25,220 nt of DNA from CAYYYJ01 sp964476045 (GTDB lineage: Archaea > Aenigmatarchaeota > Aenigmatarchaeia > QMZP01 > JACQNV01), in NCBI GenBank assembly GCA_964476045.1, contig CAYYYJ010000013.1, positions 1 through 25,220 of the forward strand, given 5' to 3'. The notes below the pieces were generated by a model, which was given only the letters and a program-made list of their open reading frames with translations, did no database searches and was not told the origin of the DNA. Below are positions 1-6,719 of this stretch, piece after piece; position 1 is the stretch's first letter, and each line of letters begins with the position of its first letter. The translations under genes were made by a program, and so were the position numbers.

Positions 1-523
1 CATCAGCTATTTCTTGGCATTTCTCTATTTGCAGCTTATATGTTGCCTGGTGGGTATAACATGATTCTTTATTCGGAGACTTGCTGCAATCTATAATCCG
101 CTCTAAATCTTGCCTACACGCGATTATAGTATTAGCGTCTGAAATTTTATCGCAGATTTTGATATCAATAGCGGTCTTGGCGACGTCCCTGTAACACCAA
201 TCTCTATCAGTAATAGTTACAGTTGGACGCTTTTCATTAGATAATTTTTCGCAGAGTGTTGCATCTTTGATGACACGTGCAAGATTCCCAAAACAATCTA
301 GATCGTCTTTAATGCAGTAATCTGAATTGCGAGTTTTCATGGCCAGATAACGGGTACAAATTTTTTTGACTTCTTCATTATTCAGTTTCTCGCAGCTCTT
401 ATCGCTTTCAAGTTGTGTCGAGTCTGAAGAGGGTAATTTAGTGGAATCTTTCTGTGCGCATCCAGAAATTACAATTACCAGTAAGATAATTATCGGAAGA
501 CCTAATATCAATTTCAATTGCAT
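1..523 (-). CDS. Partial cysteine-pair repeat lipoprotein
   Basis: The reading frame is open on the minus strand from ATG at 523-521 to the window edge (174 residues, C-terminus missing). It begins MQLKLILGLPIIILLVIV followed by ISGC, a signal peptide with a lipobox-like cysteine at about residue 22, so the protein is probably lipid-anchored outside the cell. The remainder is a hydrophilic helix-like array with regularly spaced cysteines: units of the form D-x-C-(Y/I)...A...C-(E/D)-K-(L/I) recur at least three times (for example DWCYRDVAK then ICDKI). Such cysteine-pair repeats are familiar to me from secreted proteins of DPANN archaea, but no function is known. A TATA-like box and a 13-base C tract lie directly upstream. 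Function unassigned; the coding call is firm because the frame, signal and repeats agree. Confidence 0.85.
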   Translation of the reverse strand, partial: MQLKLILGLPIIILLVIVISGCAQKDSTKLPSSDSTQLESDKSCEKLNNEEVKKICTRYLAMKTRNSDYCIKDDLDCFGNLARVIKDATLCEKLSNEKRPTVTITDRDWCYRDVAKTAIDIKICDKISDANTIIACRQDLERIIDCSKSPNKESCYTHQATYKLQIEKCQEIAD

Positions 524-539
524 AATTATATTATATTGC

Positions 540-552
540 GGGGGGGGGGGGG
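540..552. repeat. Homopolymer of 13 G (C on the minus strand)
   Basis: Thirteen consecutive G on the plus strand. On the minus strand the tract sits between the TATA-like box of the lipoprotein gene and its start codon, 17 nt before the ATG. It is by far the longest G/C run in this AT-rich window. Tract length may be variable, or misassembled. Confidence 0.9.
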
Positions 553-561
553 TATAAATAA
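552..561 (-). promoter_or_regulatory. TATA-like box of the lipoprotein gene
   Basis: The minus strand reads TTATTTATAC here, about 30 nt before the lipoprotein ATG. Archaeal transcription normally starts about 25 nt after the box, so the start would fall near 530 with a very short leader, and the C tract would lie wholly between box and start. Confidence 0.6.
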
Positions 562-635
562 GAATATGCTCTCTTTTTAGTCGCGCCTTTTCTTATAATC
601 CTAACAAACTCTGTGGATATTGTCGTAAGTATATT

Positions 636-649
636 TTTCCGATCGGAAA
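636..649. repeat. 14-bp perfect palindrome between convergently oriented gene ends
   Basis: TTTCCGATCGGAAA is a perfect palindrome 16 nt after the stop of the nucleotidyltransferase gene and about 80 nt before the lipoprotein promoter (both minus strand). It could be a regulator site or a short terminator stem, though no T run follows on the minus strand. The rest of 562-664 shows nothing else recognisable. Confidence 0.4.
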
Positions 650-664
650 TATCAAAGGATAAGG

Positions 665-1273
665 CTATAACCACACTTCAATTATTCTGGGGCTGATGTT
701 CATCTTTTCAAAAAACCCCCTTATTTTTTTTGAGTCTTCCACAGGGACGATAAAAACATTTGGTCCAAGTTTTTTCCCATTAATTTTTGAAACTATGCCA
801 GAATACTGTTTTTTCCCAACTTTGTAACCAAAAAGATTTCTGTATATATTTACCCTCTTCTTTTCGTTTTTTACAGGGCCATAGGAAAAGATTACGTGAT
901 GTTTCAAATCGTCAGGTTTTGAACGGTATTTTCCATAAAAAGATATCCCTTCTGAACATATGCTCAGATACAAACTTTCCCACTCCTTGGATTTCAGATT
1001 GCCTATTATTGGGACTATGTCAGCACTAACGCCCTTCAGCTTCCACTTCCCAAAAGCCTCTGTTTTTTTAAAATTTTCTAAAGCTTCTTTTACTTCGGCC
1101 TCTTTCTTTTTGGAAAATTCGTGGATATCCACGAAAATATCAACATCGCTTTTTCCATCAAACTTCCCGCGCGCCACCGAACCGAACAAAATTATATTTC
1201 CTATCCCGGAAACATTTTCAACTAAATAAGCCGCTGCCGACATCCCATAAGCTATCAGTGTTTCCTGTTTCAT
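665..1273 (-). CDS. MNT-type nucleotidyltransferase, antitoxin-like, with C-terminal extension
   Basis: The N-terminal ~110 residues form a minimal nucleotidyltransferase: GSVARG at 31-36, the paired aspartates of SDVDIFV (D43, D45) and a third aspartate in SADIVP (D85), so all catalytic positions look intact. The start ATG overlaps the stop of the upstream HEPN gene by 4 nt, the usual HEPN/MNT arrangement, in which the MNT protein transfers AMP to the HEPN toxin and silences it. At 202 residues it is longer than typical MntA proteins; residues ~120-202 form a separate basic segment with the motifs LFGYKVGKK and KLGPNVFIVPVE that I do not recognise. The role as antitoxin is inferred from family and neighbourhood. 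Confidence 0.85.
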   Translation of the reverse strand: MKQETLIAYGMSAAAYLVENVSGIGNIILFGSVARGKFDGKSDVDIFVDIHEFSKKKEAEVKEALENFKKTEAFGKWKLKGVSADIVPIIGNLKSKEWESLYLSICSEGISFYGKYRSKPDDLKHHVIFSYGPVKNEKKRVNIYRNLFGYKVGKKQYSGIVSKINGKKLGPNVFIVPVEDSKKIRGFFEKMNISPRIIEVWL

Positions 1274-1650
1274 ACATCACCAATTATTCCTTTTAGTTCA
1301 TTGTATGCCATTATAACATCCTTTATCTCACTTTCCGGCCTTCCTTTTCCATAGCACAAAATGTTCCTTTTCTCTTCCAGTTTCCTCATCAAATCAAGTA
1401 TTTTTTGTTTGTTTGGGAAGTCTATGGGGATTCTGCTGTCAACGTCCTTGCTTTTGAATATTCTGTGATCGAGATTTTCTCCTGTTGCAATCAGGTTCAG
1501 TTTGTGCATATGTATTGAAAAAATTTCTACACTCGCCTGAGACGCATTATAGCCTATATTCCTTTGGTTTTTCATGAGGCCCCGCTCTATTGCAAGCTTC
1601 AGGTTTTCCTCGTGTTCTTTAAGCGCATTCATATGCTCTTCTATTCTCAT
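1270..1650 (-). CDS. HEPN-domain protein, probable toxin partner
   Basis: A 126-residue, mostly helical protein immediately before the MNT gene (4-nt overlap). Near the C-terminus it has RNILCYGK (R95-N96, Y100). HEPN ribonuclease toxins of the HepT type carry R-N-x3-H-x-Y; here the position of the catalytic histidine holds tyrosine. Helical composition, size, gene order and the R-N dipeptide support a HEPN fold, but RNase activity is uncertain given the missing histidine. ATG at 1650 is chosen because a TATA-like box lies about 45 nt upstream and no better start follows. It may be an inactive or diverged HEPN, or one of the archaeal HEPN variants that naturally has Y in this place. Confidence 0.75.
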   Translation of the reverse strand: MRIEEHMNALKEHEENLKLAIERGLMKNQRNIGYNASQASVEIFSIHMHKLNLIATGENLDHRIFKSKDVDSRIPIDFPNKQKILDLMRKLEEKRNILCYGKGRPESEIKDVIMAYNELKGIIGDV

Positions 1651-1660
1651 ATGTACAAAT

Positions 1661-1722
1661 ATAACAACTACGCTGTACTATTGTAACAACAAATATATAA
1701 AGCCGTTGTTCTAACGCAACAA
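1661..1722 (-). promoter_or_regulatory. Promoter and possible operator of the HEPN/MNT pair
   Basis: On the minus strand a TATA-like box (CTTTATATATTTG, 1690-1702) is flanked by repeated GTTGTT/AACAAC words: TTGTT-7 nt-AACAA (1706-1722), the palindrome TTGTAACAA (1681-1689) and AACAAC at 1663-1668. Symmetric words on both sides of a TATA box suit autoregulation by a toxin-antitoxin complex. The box is nearly symmetric and might also fire rightwards. Confidence 0.45.
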
Positions 1723-1819
1723 TTGGCATGTACAGGCTGGGATTTCCAGGAAGGTTGTCAAGCTGGTTCCGATTGGGGATGTGAAAGGTTAGTTCTGGGT
1801 ACCACTGATAGTGCATAAG

Positions 1820-1829
1820 TTTAAATATA
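1820..1829 (+). promoter_or_regulatory. TATA-like box for the Fic gene
   Basis: TTTAAATATA centred about 25 nt before the Fic ATG, implying an almost leaderless transcript. Confidence 0.6.
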
Positions 1830-1849
1830 GGTGCACCCCATAGAATAAC

Positions 1850-2785
1850 ATGTATCATTACATTGAAAACAGGGGTAACAAAAAATACCACTACCTGGTT
1901 CAAAACATAAGAATAGGCCGGAATAAATGGAAAAAAGTAAAAGTATACATCGGAAGCGGCGACCTTAAACAGCAGGCCATAAACGCTATTATTAAAAAAA
2001 GTGAAAATAAGCTTAAATTCAAAGTCCATTCTCAAAAGGCCATGACAGACCCGCTTTATTCTTTGCTTTCAAAAGAGCAGATTAAAAAAGCCGAAGAGAT
2101 CAAGAAAAATTACAGTAATTTTATTTCTAAAAAAGATAGCCAGCTGATCCAGAACTATTACGAAGGATTTGTCACAGAATTCACATATGATACAAACGCG
2201 ATAGAAGGCTCTTCAGTAACTCTCGAAGAAACCGGAATGATACTCTTCGATAAGGTAGCTCCAAAAGGCAGGCAGGTAAGGGAAATAAGGGAGATAGAAA
2301 ATCACAAAGATGCTTTTGATTTCATGCTCTCCTATAAAGGAGACATCAACAAAAGGCTTGTATTAAAACTCCACAAACTTTTGATACATAATATACTTTG
2401 GGACTATGCCGGCAAGTTCAGAGATGTCCAAGTTGTGGTGCGAGGGGCTGGTTTCATGCCTCCGAAACCAGAAAGTGTAGAGCAGGATTTCAAGAAGCTT
2501 ATGAATTGGTACAGGACAAATAAAACCAGATACAGTCCTTTGATAGTTGCTGCATATTTCCATTTTGTTTTCGAATCTATACACCCGTTTAGGGACGGGA
2601 ACGGGAGGGTGGGAAGGCTCCTGTTGAATTTTATCCTCAGAAAAAATAAATATCCTATGATCAATATAAAAAATATTGAAAAGCAGGATTACTATTTAGC
2701 TTTGATGGAGGGCAATAACGGAAATTTGAAGCCGTTGGCACGTCTTGTATATAAATATCTTCAGGAAAGCAAAATATGGTTATAG
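1850..2785 (+). CDS. Fic-domain AMP-transferase
   Basis: The 311-residue protein has a complete Fic active-site motif HPFRDGNGRVGR (245-256, catalytic H245), which uses ATP to attach AMP (or a related group) to a protein hydroxyl. Upstream, TNAIEG (115-120) fits the inhibitory-helix motif (S/T)xxxE(G/N), so it is a class II Fic with self-inhibition from the same chain (E119). Residues 1-60 form a small basic beta-rich domain (YHYLVQNIRIGRNKWKKVKV) often seen before archaeal Fic domains; it may bind nucleic acid or target. A TATA-like box just upstream supports the ATG at 1850. Its end overlaps the next gene by 10 nt, so the two are co-transcribed. The target is unknown; no separate Fic antitoxin gene is adjacent, consistent with built-in inhibition. 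Confidence 0.92.
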   Translation: MYHYIENRGNKKYHYLVQNIRIGRNKWKKVKVYIGSGDLKQQAINAIIKKSENKLKFKVHSQKAMTDPLYSLLSKEQIKKAEEIKKNYSNFISKKDSQLIQNYYEGFVTEFTYDTNAIEGSSVTLEETGMILFDKVAPKGRQVREIREIENHKDAFDFMLSYKGDINKRLVLKLHKLLIHNILWDYAGKFRDVQVVVRGAGFMPPKPESVEQDFKKLMNWYRTNKTRYSPLIVAAYFHFVFESIHPFRDGNGRVGRLLLNFILRKNKYPMINIKNIEKQDYYLALMEGNNGNLKPLARLVYKYLQESKIWL

Positions 2786-3600
2786 ATATGGACTGCCAAA
2801 TTGTCAAAGTAAAAACAAAACACGGCCTTGAGTTTTATGGGTTGCACTTTAAATCTGGAGGCAAAACAGTTGTCATAAACATCCACGGAACAGGGAGCAA
2901 TTTCTATGAGGAAGATTTTGTTCCAATGTTGGCAGAGAAATTAAAGTCAATAGGAATCTCTTTTCTTTCAGCCAATAACAGGGGAGCTGACGTTTTGCAG
3001 AGATATAATATGGCTGGCTGCGCGACTGAGTTTTTTGAAGATTGCCTTGTTGATATAGATTTGTGGATAGAGTTTGCTCTGTCAAAAAGTTATAAAAACA
3101 TATTTTTGTCTGGCCACAGCTTGGGCTCAGAAAAAGTTGTTTACTACATGAATAAAGGCAAGTATAGGGAAAAAATAAAAGCTGTGATATTGCTTGTTTT
3201 TTCTGATTCATGGGGCTGCCAGAAAGAATATTCAAAAGGCAAGGGATACGTAATGGAAGAAGCTGAAAAGCTTGTGAAAGAAGGCAACGGACGGGTATTT
3301 TTGACTTCAGACTGGCTTTCACATTCAGGGGTTTTGCCAAGGAATGCAAAATCCTATATAAGAGCATTTAAAGAGGGTTCAGAGCTTTCAAAGGCCCTTC
3401 CATTTGGGAAAAGGAAATTGGATTTCTATAGGAAAATAAAGGTTCCAATACTTGCTGTTATCGGCGACCAGAAAGAGCATACAGTGATCCCGATAAAAGA
3501 GGCTATTGAACTGCTCAAGAAAGAAAATGGGTTGACCCAGGCATTCCAGATAAAAAACTCGGACCACGATTTTCAAGGCAAAGAGACTGAACTTGCATAA
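2776..3600 (+). CDS. Alpha/beta hydrolase
   Basis: A 274-residue alpha/beta-hydrolase fold protein. Visible elements are the oxyanion-hole strand INIHGTGSN (35-42), the nucleophile elbow GHSLGS with S115, an acidic strand end IGDQ (D231) and the histidine segment SDHDF (H264), so the Ser-Asp-His triad seems intact. No signal peptide, hence cytoplasmic. The substrate cannot be read from sequence: esterase, acyltransferase or peptidase activity are all possible. The gene overlaps the end of the Fic gene by 10 nt, suggesting translational coupling. An internal ATG 12 nt later (residue 5) is an alternative start lying just past the Fic stop. Confidence 0.85.
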   Translation: MVIDMDCQIVKVKTKHGLEFYGLHFKSGGKTVVINIHGTGSNFYEEDFVPMLAEKLKSIGISFLSANNRGADVLQRYNMAGCATEFFEDCLVDIDLWIEFALSKSYKNIFLSGHSLGSEKVVYYMNKGKYREKIKAVILLVFSDSWGCQKEYSKGKGYVMEEAEKLVKEGNGRVFLTSDWLSHSGVLPRNAKSYIRAFKEGSELSKALPFGKRKLDFYRKIKVPILAVIGDQKEHTVIPIKEAIELLKKENGLTQAFQIKNSDHDFQGKETELA

Positions 3601-3634
3601 ATTGTAGTTGAGTTTATCAATAAGTTAGATTAAC

Positions 3635-4015
3635 CTAAGGCTCGATTTTTCTACTGTGATTTTTTGGGCAGATAATATAGGGCCCGTTTATTTTAAGGTG
3701 GTTTTTGCAGTATACTGCTTTGCAGTTTGGACAATAAGCATCAAAAATAGGGGCAAAGGGGGCTTCTTTATATGCAAATTTCTGGAGCTTGTCTAGGTCT
3801 TGGCTCCGCAAAAACTTTATCATTTTTTCAGACAGGCTCGCAGGGAAAGTCCATAGCTGCTCTCCATTTGAATTAAAATAAACCAGATGGTCGTTGTCTA
3901 CAGGAAAAGTGTTTACAAAACCTTTGTGGAAGGATGCTGCTTTTTTGCCGCACACAGAGCACATTAATGCGAATTCTTCCTGATTTTCTTCTATGGAAGT
4001 CTTTTTATTGCCCAT
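3635..4015 (-). CDS. Small zinc-binding protein of unknown function
   Basis: A 126-residue soluble protein with CSVC (C19, C22) near the N-terminus and a dense C-terminal cluster CPNC...CKNH...CPKNH (C95, C98, C103, H106, C116, H120), enough ligands for two zinc sites. Hydrophobic strands lie between the clusters. It is divergent from the COG0523 metal-chaperone GTPase, the two promoters sharing about 35 bp, which hints at a link to metal supply; that link is inference. The start is supported by a TATA-like box about 26 nt upstream. I do not recognise the family. Confidence 0.75.
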   Translation of the reverse strand: MGNKKTSIEENQEEFALMCSVCGKKAASFHKGFVNTFPVDNDHLVYFNSNGEQLWTFPASLSEKMIKFLRSQDLDKLQKFAYKEAPFAPIFDAYCPNCKAVYCKNHLKINGPYIICPKNHSRKIEP

Positions 4016-4016
4016 C

Positions 4017-4045
4017 TTTAAAATTAGGATAAAGCATATAAATAT
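4017..4045. promoter_or_regulatory. Overlapping divergent promoters
   Basis: Only 35 bp separate the two start codons. TTTAAAATT (4018-4025) sits about 30 nt before the GTPase ATG on the plus strand; TATATTTATATG read on the minus strand (about 4035-4046) sits about 26 nt before the zinc-protein ATG. The two promoters therefore lie within each other's transcribed edge and may compete. Confidence 0.5.
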
Positions 4046-4050
4046 ACTTT

Positions 4051-4914
4051 ATGAAAAAAACCCCAATTTCAATAATCTCAGGCTATCTCGGCGCAGGAAA
4101 GACAACTTTACTCAGGAGAATAATTGGGAATCTGGACAGGAAATTTGCCATATTGATGAACGAGTTTGGCGAGATTTCAATAGATGCCCAAATAATCAAA
4201 GGCAAGAACGTGGATGTCCAAGAGCTTTCAGGCGGCTGTGTCTGCTGTTCGCTTACAGGGGAATTTGAACAAGCGATAAAAGAGATAAAGGAAAAGTATT
4301 CGCCTGAGATTATAATTGTGGAAACTACAGGCGTGGCTGAGCCGGATGCGATTGTTTTTGATGTGGAAGAGAATTTGACTGATGTAAAATTAGATTCTGT
4401 GATAATTGTTCTGGATGCGGATTCTTTTGTCAGGTTCCCTTCAATAGGTAGGATTGGGGAGGCCCAGATAGAGGTTGCTGACATTGTTTTATTGAATAAG
4501 GTTGATTTGGTTGGAAAAGAAAGGATCCAGGAAATTGAAAATAAAATAAAGAAAATAAATTCTAGAGCAACCGTTTTTAAGACAAGGCATTGCGAGGTGG
4601 ATATAGATTTGCTTTTTAGTTTGGGGATAGAGCATGAGTTTAAAATCAAAAAGCGCCAGCAACACGAAAATAAAATTGAAAGTTTTGTTCTTAATGTTGA
4701 AAATAAAAACTTTAAAAAAGAAGGTCTAGAAAACTTCCTCAAAAATTTGCCTAAAGAAATTTACAGGCTGAAAGGTTTTGTGAATCTTGAAGGCAAATCA
4801 ACCCTGGTGAATTTTGTGGCAGGAAGATGGGATCTGGAGGAGATAGAAGGGGAGAAGAAACTGGTGTTTATTGGAAATGGGGTAAAGAAGCTCGATAAAT
4901 ACAGGCTTAACTAA
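4051..4914 (+). CDS. COG0523 / CobW-type GTPase, metal chaperone
   Basis: The 287-residue protein shows the G3E P-loop GTPase signatures in order: GYLGAGKT (11-18), LMNEFGE (35-41), GGCVCC with the C-x-C-C metal site (C63, C65, C66), ETTGVAEPD (91-99) and the base-recognition NKVD (149-152). A C-terminal CobW_C-like domain follows (about 200-285, with GFVNLEG and VAGRWDLEE). Family members use GTP hydrolysis to hand zinc or cobalt to client metalloproteins. There is no histidine-rich loop, and no cobalamin, urease or hydrogenase gene is in view, so the client metal stays open. A short-leader start at 4051 fits the promoter. Confidence 0.9.
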   Translation: MKKTPISIISGYLGAGKTTLLRRIIGNLDRKFAILMNEFGEISIDAQIIKGKNVDVQELSGGCVCCSLTGEFEQAIKEIKEKYSPEIIIVETTGVAEPDAIVFDVEENLTDVKLDSVIIVLDADSFVRFPSIGRIGEAQIEVADIVLLNKVDLVGKERIQEIENKIKKINSRATVFKTRHCEVDIDLLFSLGIEHEFKIKKRQQHENKIESFVLNVENKNFKKEGLENFLKNLPKEIYRLKGFVNLEGKSTLVNFVAGRWDLEEIEGEKKLVFIGNGVKKLDKYRLN

Positions 4915-4986
4915 ATCAAATCGAGTGATATATACGCATGAATTTTATATCCAGGACAATTCCATAATCTTATCTGTGCCCCCTGA

Positions 4987-5142
4987 AAAGCAACAGAATA
5001 CGACTCTGATTCTCTGGAAGTGCTGAATTATAATTCTGAGAAAAAGACATACAATGATATAATTGTAAATGGATTTGATTTCCACAGAGTTTTTAACAGA
5101 ACCCTTGATTTTATCTATGGTATAGAAAACGAATTTTTATGA
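4987..5142 (+). pseudogene. Possible gene remnant, unidentified
   Basis: Between the GTPase and the next gene, one plus-strand frame stays open for 51 codons to TGA at 5140-5142 and has protein-like composition (for example YNSEKKTYNDIIVNGFDF and RTLDFIYGIENEFL), but no ATG, and a stop just upstream at 4984-4986. A shifted frame before it (about 4948-5030, SIILSVPPEKQQN) also looks protein-like, as if a longer gene were broken by a frameshift. I cannot name the parent. It could also be chance. Confidence 0.3.
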
Positions 5143-5191
5143 GGTGCGTTGATGGTTATCGTGGAAAATGTTGGGAAATGAAAAAAATGGT

Positions 5192-6295
5192 CTAAAAACT
5201 GTCTTGTGCTGTGGGGCCAAACCGCTGTCTCAATTCCCTTAAAACCCAGTCATCTGCCTCGCTTGGGTGGGCTATAGGATGCCTATCCAGATAAGCCATT
5301 TGCCTTTCTCTCAAAGCGTCTTCTTCCTCGAGATCCCTGAACTTTTTTGTTTCGCCTACTATAACATGTGATGGGTCATTATAAGAAGTGCGATTATTAT
5401 AAGATCTGTAATCTATTAGGCCAAGTTCCACATTGAAATTGGAATCTACTAACCTGTTAGCCAGAGCTAAAACAGCCACCTGTTTGAGCGCTATTCCAAT
5501 TGACCTGTCAACCTCGTTTCTGAAATCAAATTTTTCCACTCCTCTTTTCTCCTTTTCAGGGTCCTGTAAAAGAGCTTTAAACTGTTTTCTGCCTGATCTT
5601 GTTAAATACCTGTCTCCGAAAGAGCCTAGAAGATAATCCATTTCCTCTTCAGTCAAGCCTTCTAATTTTGATGGTGTGATTAAACACAAATCTGCGTTAT
5701 AGTGGTTTGCTATATCAACAGTTGATAATGCCAAAAGTCCTGGATTCTTTATTCCAGTTACTATAACTCTTTTTCCGCGGGCCTTATAACCATATTGAGG
5801 CACTCTGCTTTTGCCTCTTGGACTCAGCTCCACATGAGCATAATTAACTGCTCTGTACACATTTGCCTCGAGAAGCCTGTTAACCCAATTTTCTGCAGAA
5901 TCCTCTGGCCTATTATTAACCTGTGTATGGAAAACTACTTTAGACCTGTCTATTATTTCGTCTTCGAATTCCAGTTCTCCTGTAATATCGTCTCTAGACA
6001 ATTTATCAACTTTTACTACTTCTACTCCAGGCCTTTCTTTTAATAGATTGAAAACGTATGGCGACCTCAACCCAGAACCTATATCGAAGACAATGAAATC
6101 AGCCGCCCTTGAAGGTTGAATAGTGTCGGAAACCGGCTCATAAATAGTATCAGGACTGACTCTTACAATCCCATCCTGAAGACTCCTATACTCATCGATA
6201 ATCCTAGAACCATTAGCATTTCTTTCTCTTTTATCGAAAGCATATATGGATAAAAATTGCACTGTTCTGGATGCTAGGCTATTTATGTCAAGCAT
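5192..6295 (-). CDS. Uncharacterised protein with possible SAM-methyltransferase fold
   Basis: A soluble 367-residue protein when started at ATG 6295. Residues 67-99 read like the first strands of a class I methyltransferase: FIVFDIGSG (motif I, 67-75) then VEVVKVDK, with an acidic residue (D97) at the end of the second strand. The later HVIVGETKKF and the C-terminal charged segment resemble nothing I know. The longer frame beginning at 6328 would start inside the TATA-like box at 6311-6325; the ATG at 6295 lies about 22-25 nt after that box and is preferred. Activity and substrate are unknown; a non-catalytic Rossmann-like domain is possible. Confidence 0.65.
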   Translation of the reverse strand: MLDINSLASRTVQFLSIYAFDKRERNANGSRIIDEYRSLQDGIVRVSPDTIYEPVSDTIQPSRAADFIVFDIGSGLRSPYVFNLLKERPGVEVVKVDKLSRDDITGELEFEDEIIDRSKVVFHTQVNNRPEDSAENWVNRLLEANVYRAVNYAHVELSPRGKSRVPQYGYKARGKRVIVTGIKNPGLLALSTVDIANHYNADLCLITPSKLEGLTEEEMDYLLGSFGDRYLTRSGRKQFKALLQDPEKEKRGVEKFDFRNEVDRSIGIALKQVAVLALANRLVDSNFNVELGLIDYRSYNNRTSYNDPSHVIVGETKKFRDLEEEDALRERQMAYLDRHPIAHPSEADDWVLRELRQRFGPTAQDSF

Positions 6296-6310
6296 ATTAT
6301 AAATAATCAT

Positions 6311-6325
6311 TTTAAATATATAAAA
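6311..6325 (-). promoter_or_regulatory. TATA-like box for the leftward gene
   Basis: An uninterrupted A/T stretch reading TTTTATATATTTAAA on the minus strand, centred about 23 nt before ATG 6295. It also lies 9 nt before the archease relic on the plus strand. Confidence 0.55.
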
Positions 6326-6333
6326 CACAAGTT

Positions 6334-6394
6334 ATGACCTACAAGTTTCCGACCACACAGCAGACGTCCTCTTTGAGGCAGTGGGCAAGGATTT
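6334..6394 (+). pseudogene. Relic of a second archease gene start
   Basis: This 61-bp stretch matches the first 63 bp of the full archease gene at 7036, beginning at the same ATG: about 52 of 63 aligned positions agree, with a one-base deletion in the TTT run after codon 4 that destroys the frame. Most differences are at third codon positions (AAG/AAA, GTC/GTG, CTC/CTG, TTT/TTC) and leave the protein unchanged; one clear replacement is Glu to Val. Similarity ends at GGATTTA, where the promoter of the DUF433 gene begins. The pattern suggests the relic came from a diverged archease allele instead of from recent copying of the neighbouring gene. Confidence 0.8.
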
Positions 6395-6400
6395 ATATAG
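6389..6400 (+). promoter_or_regulatory. TATA-like box for the DUF433/DUF5615/archease operon
   Basis: GGATTTATATAG, centred 27 nt before the DUF433 ATG. Its first bases are the end of the archease relic, where archease itself has GGATTTAGG. Confidence 0.55.
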
Positions 6401-6422
6401 AAGCATTAATTACTAGATATAT

Positions 6423-6719
6423 ATGGCATTACAGGCTTTGCAGGAAAAGGGTATAGTGAAGACAGAAGGCGTTTGCGGAGGTTCACCTCGGATAGACGGC
6501 ACAAGGATAAGGGTAATCGATATTATGGCATACTATAAGGCCGGGGAATCCCCAGAAGAAATAGCCTTTTTATTCAAGGACTCCATAGATCTGGGAGACG
6601 TCCATGAAGCCATCGCTTATTACTATAAACATTTGGGAGAGATGAAAAAAGAGGAAGCTGAAACAGAAAGGATAATAAAGGAATTCATGGAAAAACATCC
6701 ATCAAGGGTAATCAAATGA
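6423..6719 (+). CDS. DUF433 antitoxin-like protein
   Basis: A 98-residue protein with the typical DUF433 layout: GSPRIDGTRIRV (21-32), then a winged-helix-like segment with AGESPEEIAFLF and the helix DVHEAIAYYYKH, and a charged tail. DUF433 proteins are usually encoded just before DUF5615 PIN-like proteins and are thought to act as DNA-binding antitoxins. Here the next gene, overlapping by 4 nt (ATGA), is exactly such a partner. A TATA-like box ends 22 nt before the ATG. Confidence 0.85.
   Translation: MALQALQEKGIVKTEGVCGGSPRIDGTRIRVIDIMAYYKAGESPEEIAFLFKDSIDLGDVHEAIAYYYKHLGEMKKEEAETERIIKEFMEKHPSRVIK

Noticed and set aside
366..557. Plus-strand frame ending in a glycine run
   Set aside because: It is antisense to the lipoprotein gene, whose signal peptide and repeats are convincing; the glycines come only from the G13 tract.
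1728..1792. Short plus-strand frames after a rightward TATA-like box, one reading RKVVKLVPIGDVKG
   Set aside because: About 20 codons with no start in the best frame. It might be a scrap of an archaeal gene, but it is too short to support.
4083..4742. Minus-strand frame of 219 codons opposite the GTPase
   Set aside because: Antisense shadow of a gene with complete GTPase motifs.
6329..6422. Insertion sequence or transposon boundary around the TA pair
   Set aside because: No transposase and no terminal inverted repeats; the duplicated stretch is a diverged gene start, not an exact target-site duplication.
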